From the NCBI GenBank assembly GCA_003162255.1, contig PMMJ01000338.1, forward strand, positions 3,056-14,466: a DNA stretch of 11,411 nucleotides, given 5' to 3'. The position numbers and the translations under genes were made by a program. This document shows, piece after piece, positions 8,201-11,411 of the stretch (position 1 is its first letter; every line of letters starts with the position of its first letter). A model generated the notes under the pieces. It was not told where the DNA came from. It made no database searches and saw nothing but the letters and a program-made list of their open reading frames with translations. This DNA is from Acidobacteriaceae bacterium. GTDB lineage: Bacteria > Acidobacteriota > Terriglobia > Terriglobales > Acidobacteriaceae.

Positions 8201-8363
8201 TTCCGGGAATGGGCGCGTCTGGCGCCTTCGCGGCAGTTCGTTCCTTACCTTTGGAGAACACATGGTCTGGTGTCTTGCGGTTTTCCCGGACGATTTCGAT
8301 TTCTACACGCTCCTGTTCGAGGACATGCTCAAGCGGGAATGGCCCAGTCTGCGTATCAACCAT
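5295..8363 (-). CDS. Large membrane-embedded patatin-like phospholipase
   Basis: This 1022-residue protein should hydrolyse acyl esters of a lipid with a Ser-Asp dyad. The oxyanion loop SGGGIRSA (92-99) is followed by the nucleophile Ser125 in STVSGGG. The catalytic Asp848 lies in YLSDGGHFENMGLYEM. About 720 residues separate Ser and Asp. Much of this interval is hydrophobic, with roughly nine candidate membrane spans between residues 200 and 602, followed by a hydrophilic stretch with an RRWL/GRWL/RRWL repeat (734-745). Ordinary bacterial patatins are about 300 residues, so this is a multi-domain membrane form. The residue two before Ser125 is Thr, not Gly, so the elbow departs from strict GxSxG. 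The start is supported by GGAG 7 bases upstream of the ATG. It is the first gene of an operon with the acyl ligase. Lipid substrate and membrane orientation are unknown. Confidence 0.87.
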   Translation of the reverse strand: MVDTQTGPFPLEHVLEQERVEIEIVRENRKTPDHVFSKGKERTAAKAPDAPIPGKTAANKDEPRWHRNETSQKWREVIEAAHKANFVGLAFSGGGIRSATFNLGVLQALAELKLLYRIDYLSTVSGGGYIGGWLAAWTSRLKEKGFAEAQKQLATNRVHQEDDNEPRPIRFLRVFSNYLTPKAGIFSGDTSAMVGIYLRNLILNLSVVLSLLATLLLVPRLVEKWAIETDAIPGIGVDWMWTGIVLLVIAFLTILNNMAYMDCRDAGGARQLTEQKWVLALTGAPLFFVAILGALWQVARFHQGGGKCHIPYGRAAIMGSIGYGVIWLGTTILGLAYRKWMAPNLSKLSEAVDEWRGMAKRREDTGPKTSAVSVEKEQVIKGPLQQFNEFLISLIGATIAGALAGWLYALLSEQTLGWRERAALTFGAPLVLGIFLLAGTLHIGLMGIVFRDRRREWWGRLGGSLLLWALTWLAVFCIALYFPGFIRNGWLLHIAQRYLTPAWIVTTVGGLLAGNGQATGKPGTQTWKDVLAKMAPYIFVVGLVCWISWGIQQCQSLPTDYATKQWAPKCAGFLACAPVWIADHRLYAALIGCVLVLAIMAWRVDINQFSMHLFYRNRLVRCYLGASNGKRSPNRFTGFDRTDDMPLKDLRAEKGYDGPYPVLNASLNLVKGQDLAWQERKAESFVMTPLFCGYDVWLEEQDSPMTRAERREERPLTTAEMNKREDDERQSRLRRWLGRWLRRWLQRPAWDGYRPTDQYAFPPPYSGPTLGLAMGISGAAASPNMGFYTSAPVAFLMTVFNVRLGQWLGNPRHPTTWRQATPAVGLFCLVNELLGGTDDDAAFVYLSDGGHFENMGLYEMVKRRCGLVILCDAEADGKYECGGLGNAIRKCRIDMGIDIDLDVTDITPQEIGNPSKKHYALGTIHYEKADLNAPTGTIVYFKASLTGDESTDVKNYQKTHPEFPHESTIDQWFSESQFESYRKLGYDVVTTSMQGPPEELREIFADFGFETSKLGVPLQMTE
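6129..6164 (-). repeat. Three 12-bp in-frame tandem repeats (RRWL-GRWL-RRWL)
   Basis: Three near-identical 12-bp units beginning AGCCATC run in tandem on the plus strand (6130-6165). They encode residues 734-745 of the patatin-like protein. Units 1 and 3 share 11 bases and unit 2 diverges at its end. The resulting Arg/Trp-rich stretch should form an amphipathic, basic helix able to lie on a membrane surface. Confidence 0.7.
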
Positions 8364-8365
8364 GG

Positions 8366-8374
8366 TCCTGCTCC
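8366..8374 (-). promoter_or_regulatory. Ribosome-binding site of the patatin-like gene
   Basis: Read on the minus strand this is GGAGCAGGA just before the ATG at 8363. GGAG has a 7-base spacer to the ATG. It decides the start over any internal methionine. Confidence 0.65.
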
Positions 8375-8481
8375 ATTCTGGGAACTTTGTCTGCGAATTC
8401 CTGAGTTACTTGCAGGGAGATCCCACTTATCGATGCTCTTTTCAGACCAGCCTTGGTTCCTTGCCTCTTCTTTAGGCAGCC

Positions 8482-8508
8482 AATATACCGCAAATGGCCC
8501 GTTTCCAA
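8482..8508 (-). promoter_or_regulatory. Candidate promoter of the patatin/ligase operon
   Basis: On the minus strand TTGGAA (8503-8508) is followed after 15 bases by TATATT (8482-8487), a near-consensus -10 with a short spacer. It would give a leader of roughly 110 bases before the patatin-like ATG. Sigma-factor preferences of this organism are unknown, so this is suggestive only. Confidence 0.3.
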
Positions 8509-8757
8509 TTACTTCTTGGGCGGATTAGGCGGTGCGGCAACGACCGGGCGGGAGAGTCGGTCTGCGGTTTGGTCTCCGGCGCGGAACCGCCAGCACCTCC
8601 ACTTAGTTGAATTGGCCGGTGATGTGGTTTGGATCGTGTAATCGTGAATTGAGCTTGTGAGCGTGGAACTATCAGAGTTTTTCAACCCATTGTCAGCAAT
8701 CACCCGGACAGTTGTCGGGCCCCGGCCCGATAGACAGCCGTGATTGGAAACGGTAGG
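8509..8757 (-). pseudogene. Possible remnant of an Ig-like/repeat surface protein gene
   Basis: The minus-strand frame is open from the stop at 8758-8760 to the stop at 8509-8511, without a good start or ribosome-binding site. It reads TTVRVIADNGLKNSDSSTLT, followed by DYTIQTTSPANST. This recalls the beta-strand style of bacterial Ig-like repeat proteins. After that the composition turns to Arg/Trp/Cys-rich, as expected after a frameshift. It may simply be chance; no intact domain is present. Confidence 0.2.
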
Positions 8758-8790
8758 CTACCCGACATTCGTACAATGTTGAGTAGTGTG

Positions 8791-8845
8791 TGGCGCGGGG
8801 CTTCCTGGTGTGGTATATTCCCTCCCCCATCATGGCTCCGCGCCA
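8791..8845. repeat. 12-bp inverted repeat around a 31-base loop
   Basis: The left arm at 8791-8802 starts TGGCGCGG and the right arm at 8834-8845 ends CCGCGCCA. As plus-strand RNA all 12 positions pair, counting two G-U pairs, which closes a 31-base loop. No T-run follows, so it is not an obvious terminator. A regulatory RNA structure or element terminus is possible. Confidence 0.35.
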
Positions 8846-9075
8846 TGTTGCTCGACCGAACTGAGTACAACGCTCGTTTCTCGGCAAGGCTCGAGATCTG
8901 CCGTTAAACGGAAAGAGGTTTAGAGGAAGCGATACGGACGGCGAGCGACTACCTGAATTGGAGGACCGAGCAGGATCTCGATCGTTAGCTGTGGTTCCAC
9001 GCAACTCTTCGTCTCGCCGCGGACTCCGCGCCCGGTAAAGCAGCGAGCAAGTCATGCAACAGGGAAGATGTTTGT

Positions 9076-9085
9076 GAGAGGAGGG
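9076..9085 (+). promoter_or_regulatory. Strong Shine-Dalgarno of the zinc-ribbon gene
   Basis: The sequence GAGAGGAGGG ends 8 bases before the GTG at 9094. It is the best ribosome-binding site in the window and selects the 110-residue frame, while longer antisense frames here have no such signal. Confidence 0.75.
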
Positions 9086-9093
9086 TTCCGTAA

Positions 9094-9426
9094 GTGGTTG
9101 GAAAGTGCGCGAACCCGTTGTGCTCGGTACCTTTCCGGCGATTGGGACACGGCAAACTGTTCCGGTTTGAGGCGAGATCGCCCTCGGTGTCCTGCCGTGA
9201 CTTGCCGGACAGCATTCGCGGTGCAATGCCGAGCAACGCTTCAGTGTTCTTCTGGTTGTGCGACGAATGCAGTCTGACCAACACCTTGAGCTTTGACTCC
9301 ACAAAAGGACTAATCGTGCGGGCCCTTCCTGAATTTTTGTGCCGCAAGCCTCCGCGAACAGCGCCTGGCGCAATCCAACTGTTGCCGCTCGCGCCTCCCG
9401 GCAGCCTAATACGGCGCGCATCCTGA
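9094..9426 (+). CDS. Small zinc-ribbon-like protein of unknown function
   Basis: The protein is 110 residues with a GTG start. Cys5-x4-Cys10 (KCANPLC) near the N-terminus pairs with Cys56-x2-Cys59 (WLCDEC). These four cysteines make a plausible zinc site. Between them lies RRLGHGKLFRFE, and after them SLTNTLSFDSTKGLIVRAL. From memory, similar short proteins with CxNPxC, GKLF and FWLCxxC occur commonly in Acidobacteriota, without an assigned role. A search would be needed to confirm this. The tail after about residue 78 is Pro/Leu-rich and less typical. There is no signal peptide or membrane segment. The strong Shine-Dalgarno and the four spaced cysteines support it over the overlapping minus-strand frames. 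It lies 199 bases before the membrane-protein gene and may be transcribed separately. Confidence 0.72.
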   Translation: MVGKCANPLCSVPFRRLGHGKLFRFEARSPSVSCRDLPDSIRGAMPSNASVFFWLCDECSLTNTLSFDSTKGLIVRALPEFLCRKPPRTAPGAIQLLPLAPPGSLIRRAS

Positions 9427-9532
9427 CACACCCCCACGTGCTCGCTGCCTTAACAACGGCAATCGACAGGCTCTGCTTCGAAGTTCCCATGCCGCAGTAA
9501 CGCGTTGGCGGCGAGTGCGGACTGCAGTTGCA

Positions 9533-9560
9533 ACGCTATAGGGGTCTTTTGCGATAGCGT
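9533..9560. promoter_or_regulatory. Inverted repeat upstream of the membrane-protein gene
   Basis: ACGCTAT (9533-9539) and ATAGCGT (9554-9560) form a perfect 7-bp inverted repeat with a 14-base spacer. It lies 66 bases before the membrane-protein ATG. Half-site centres are 21 bp apart, about two helical turns, which fits a dimeric regulator. No T-run follows, so a terminator for the preceding gene is less likely. Confidence 0.4.
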
Positions 9561-9625
9561 CCTGTAGCCATCGATACGAGAGCAGCCGATTTGCCGCATG
9601 CATCGTCGTCGAGGTTTAATGTTCC

Positions 9626-10183
9626 ATGCACTCGAATGACGCAGTGGTTCTTTTTCCAGTTCTGCTGGCGATGATAGCGCTCTTGCTCTTGCTGCTTCGT
9701 CGCACTCGCCTGGGTTCACTTCTCCGCGAGCATATCGCGGACCGTCCGCGCCGCCGGCTGTTTCTCGCATCCGTCAGCTTCTTTCTGACGTTTGCCATGG
9801 TGCGGGGAATGGTGTATGCCATCCAGCATCAAATCCCGCCTTTTCACTACATCATCATGGGCGGACGCCACATCCACCACCTGGTGCTCGGAATTCTGAT
9901 TCTGCTCGCCGTCGGTTATGGTTGGCTGTGTGAAGTGGGCACCGGCAGCGACTCGTCGTCGATTCTCGCCAGCGCCTTGATGTCTCTGCTTTACGGGGTG
10001 GGCGCGGCGCTGACCCTCGATGAGTTTGCCCTCTGGCTCAATCTCAAGGACGTTTACTTTGTGCGCGAGGGACGTTCCAGCATCGACGCCGTCGTTCTCT
10101 TCGGTTCTCTGCTCGCCATCGGGGGATGGGGCGCGCCGCTGTTTGCCGCCGTGGCAAAACGCACGACCAAGCAGAATCGATAG
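9626..10183 (+). CDS. Integral membrane protein with HxHH motif, function unknown
   Basis: This 185-residue protein has about five predicted membrane helices: 7-24, 45-65, 84-102, 112-130 and 153-175. A basic loop (RRTRLGSLLREHIADRPRRR) lies between the first two. Conserved-looking polar residues sit at membrane edges: His82, His84 and His85 in GGRHIHHLVLGI, and Asp132-Glu133 in ALTLDEFALWLNLKDVYF. The segment EGRSSIDAVV precedes the last helix. Clustered His with Asp/Glu could bind a metal. I recall similar uncharacterised membrane proteins in Acidobacteriota and Actinobacteria but know no tested function. GAGG lies 11 bases before the ATG, a little far. An ATG at 9619 is out of frame. The adenylate kinase gene follows in the same direction. 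Confidence 0.8.
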   Translation: MHSNDAVVLFPVLLAMIALLLLLLRRTRLGSLLREHIADRPRRRLFLASVSFFLTFAMVRGMVYAIQHQIPPFHYIIMGGRHIHHLVLGILILLAVGYGWLCEVGTGSDSSSILASALMSLLYGVGAALTLDEFALWLNLKDVYFVREGRSSIDAVVLFGSLLAIGGWGAPLFAAVAKRTTKQNR

Positions 10184-10269
10184 ACGCAATTGCAGCGCCG
10201 CCGAAGCCGTCGCTTCCTGTGTGATTGCGGTCACGGCAAGCGGGCGCGGGTCTGAGTAAATTCATAAGC

Positions 10270-11028
10270 ATGAACGAAACTATCAAGAACGATCGTGCAG
10301 CGTGGTTGCAAGGACCTCCAGCGGAGTGTTCAGCCGTTCCACCCGAACGCAAGAACCCTTGGCGGTTGGTTCTACTGGGAGCGCCGGGCGTGGGCAAAGG
10401 CACGCAGGCCGAACTTCTGACCGAGCGTCTGGGGGCCTGCCATCTCTCCACCGGAGACGTCTTTCGAGCCGCGGGCAAGCGGCGCGACTGCGATCAATCC
10501 CCGGCGATGAAGGCGGCAATGGAGTATATGCGTCGTGGCGACTTGGTGCCGGACTCCACCGTCTGGGAGATGGTGCGCGAGCGCAGCCACTGCATCCTCC
10601 ATTGCGGCGGCTTCATCCTCGACGGCTTTCCGCGCACGCTGGGCCAGGCTGAGTCGCTCAAAGAGCTGATGGAAAAAGACAAGATTGCGCTCAGTGCCGT
10701 GGTGAACTACGAATTGCCCGTGGACGAGATTGTCCAGCGCCTGAGCGGCCGCCGCACCTGCGAAAAATGTAAGTCGGTTTTCAATGTTAAAGAACGTCCG
10801 CCGAAGGTCGAGGCCGTGTGCGATCATTGCGGCGGACGCCTTCTGCAACGCGAAGACGACCGCCCCGAGTCCGTCGCCGTGCGTTTGGAAGCCTACGAAC
10901 GAAGCACCGCGCCACTCATCAAGTTCTATAAAAATCTCGGCCTGCTCATGCCGATTGTTGCTCAGGGATCTCCCGACGAGATCTTAGTGCGAACCATGGA
11001 TAAGATGGATCAGCTGGAGAACCTCTGA
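10270..11028 (+). CDS. adk: Adenylate kinase with zinc-type LID and N-terminal extension
   Basis: This cytoplasmic enzyme catalyses ATP + AMP to 2 ADP. The P-loop GAPGVGKGT is at residues 37-45 of the 252-residue form. STGDVFRAA (60-68) and LVPDSTV mark the AMP-binding part, and DGFPRT (118-123) is the family signature. The LID carries Cys164, Cys167, Cys184 and Cys187 (CEKC-x16-CDHC), the usual structural zinc site. It is followed by LLQREDDRPESVAVRL with the catalytic Arg and Asp residues. Typical bacterial enzymes of about 215 residues begin almost directly at the P-loop strand, whereas here about 30 extra polar residues precede it. I chose the ATG at 10270; the frame continues upstream to a TTG at 10225. 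No strong Shine-Dalgarno is visible. It may be an extra copy beside a housekeeping adk, which is usually located near ribosomal-protein genes. Confidence 0.92.
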   Translation: MNETIKNDRAAWLQGPPAECSAVPPERKNPWRLVLLGAPGVGKGTQAELLTERLGACHLSTGDVFRAAGKRRDCDQSPAMKAAMEYMRRGDLVPDSTVWEMVRERSHCILHCGGFILDGFPRTLGQAESLKELMEKDKIALSAVVNYELPVDEIVQRLSGRRTCEKCKSVFNVKERPPKVEAVCDHCGGRLLQREDDRPESVAVRLEAYERSTAPLIKFYKNLGLLMPIVAQGSPDEILVRTMDKMDQLENL

Positions 11029-11057
11029 TTAAGTCGTTTAACGGAGAGCTTCGAAAG

Positions 11058-11077
11058 GGCATGGCTTCAGCCATGCC
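11058..11077. repeat. Perfect 8-bp hairpin, REP-like
   Basis: GGCATGGC (11058-11065) pairs with GCCATGCC (11070-11077) across a TTCA loop, 29 bases after the adenylate kinase stop. A nested GCCGCT/AGCGGC pair (11075-11080 and 11096-11101) follows. No T-run follows. The GGCATG stem resembles one at 34-53. It is probably a dispersed palindromic repeat, perhaps also protecting or ending the adk transcript. Confidence 0.5.
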
Positions 11078-11104
11078 GCTAGAACCCGCTACACAAGCGG
11101 CTTT

Positions 11105-11247
11105 ACAGGCTGCGGAAAAACTCGATTTCGCATTTGGTTCTGGGTGGCGCAGCGGTTCACCCCTGCGACAAATGCCTTGTTTTCCAGAGTCGGCTCTAGC
11201 CGCTGCGGTGAGACTGCAGCATGGAGAATTCTTTTTCCGCAGTCTGT
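11105..11247. repeat. 143-bp element with 16-bp inverted termini
   Basis: The left end ACAGGCTGCGGAAAAA (11105-11120) matches the reverse complement of the right end (11232-11247) at 15 of 16 positions, with 111 bases between. The interior carries a CGGCT/AGCCG hairpin (11191-11202) and no meaningful coding frame. This is the layout of a miniature inverted-repeat element or large palindromic repeat. Obvious target-site duplications are not visible. It occupies the convergent gap between adk and the Crp-type gene. Confidence 0.45.
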
Positions 11248-11259
11248 GGGGGGCGGAAG

Positions 11260-11411
11260 TTAGTCGTGGAGAACGATATTGAGCAGCGAACTATGAACGT
11301 GCAGGCCCCCTCCGCCATAATCGACGAAGCCCAATTTTCTGAACCGGTTCATGAAAAAACTGACGCGCGATCGGGTTGTGCCTACCATCTCGGCGAGGGT
11401 CTCCTGACTGA
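11260..11411 (-). CDS. Crp/Fnr-family transcriptional regulator, C-terminal end (partial)
   Basis: The frame enters from the right edge and ends at a TAA (11260-11262), giving 49 readable residues. SQETLAEMVGTTRSRVSFFM is the second half of a Crp-type winged helix-turn-helix: the turn plus the DNA-recognition helix TRSRVSFFMNRFRKLG. It is followed by the wing FVDYGGGGLHVHSS and the tail LLNIVLHD. The N-terminal cyclic-nucleotide-like sensor domain would lie outside the window. From family knowledge it controls promoters as a dimer, but neither ligand nor targets can be told. It converges on the adenylate kinase gene. Confidence 0.85.
   Translation of the reverse strand, partial: SQETLAEMVGTTRSRVSFFMNRFRKLGFVDYGGGGLHVHSSLLNIVLHD

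Larger units (their letters stand above)
8364..9093. other. Long region without a confident gene
   Basis: These 730 bases lie between the divergent patatin operon (minus) and the zinc-ribbon gene (plus). They hold the candidate promoter near 8482-8508, an open minus-strand stretch at 8509-8757 resembling decayed repeat-protein sequence, a short minus-strand frame at 8693-8833, and the inverted repeat at 8791-8845. From about 8846 to 9075 I see only a small CCGT/ACGG hairpin (8901-8911) and no coding signal. The region probably accumulates remnants. Confidence 0.5.

Noticed and set aside
8462..8478. TGCCT/AGGCA hairpin upstream of the patatin-like gene
   Set aside because: The stem is only 5 bp with a 7-base loop, which is within chance expectation.
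8985..9437. 150-residue minus-strand frame
   Set aside because: It is a shadow of the 9094-9426 gene, which has a strong Shine-Dalgarno and regular cysteine motifs. This frame has neither.
8693..9490. 265-residue minus-strand frame
   Set aside because: It lies antisense to the zinc-ribbon gene, is rich in Arg/Ser/Cys with no domain features, and has no ribosome-binding site. Only its last ~46 codons were kept as a possible relic.

Overview
The window is about 11.4 kb of GC-rich bacterial chromosome, most likely from an Acidobacteriota (Terriglobia/Koribacter-like) genome. That placement rests on recalled resemblance, not on a search. The clues are a small CxxxxC/CxxC protein, the C-terminal tail of a Crp-type regulator, a five-helix membrane protein with an HxHH motif, and palindromic repeats with GGCATG-type stems at both ends.

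Layout, left to right. (1) 1-84: a cluster of three short hairpins, REP-like. (2) 85-2533, minus strand: a two-gene efflux operon, with a TolC-type outer-membrane channel followed by an RND-type periplasmic adaptor lipoprotein. The inner-membrane pump is not in the window. (3) 2570-2994: a gene-free stretch with a dyad and a terminator-like hairpin. (4) 2995-3513, plus strand: a small stand-alone GAF-domain protein. (5) 3575-8363, minus strand: a tight two-gene operon (4 bp gap). It holds a 1022-residue patatin-like lipid hydrolase, whose catalytic dyad is split by a large polytopic membrane segment, and a class I adenylate-forming acyl-CoA synthetase/ligase. (6) 8364-9093: 730 bases without a confident gene, containing a candidate promoter, an inverted repeat and two open stretches that may be relics of decayed genes. 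(7) 9094-11028, plus strand: a small zinc-ribbon-like protein, the HxHH membrane protein, and an adenylate kinase with a zinc-binding LID and an unusual N-terminal extension. (8) 11029-11259: convergent intergenic DNA with a perfect hairpin and a MITE-like 143-bp inverted repeat. (9) 11260-11411, minus strand: the C-terminus of a Crp/Fnr-type regulator, cut by the window edge.

Functionally, the efflux genes should form two thirds of a tripartite exporter. The most distinctive system is the patatin/ligase pair. By inference, a membrane-embedded acyl hydrolase releases a fatty acid from a lipid and the adjacent enzyme activates it with ATP. I saw no rRNA, tRNA, CRISPR array or intact transposase.
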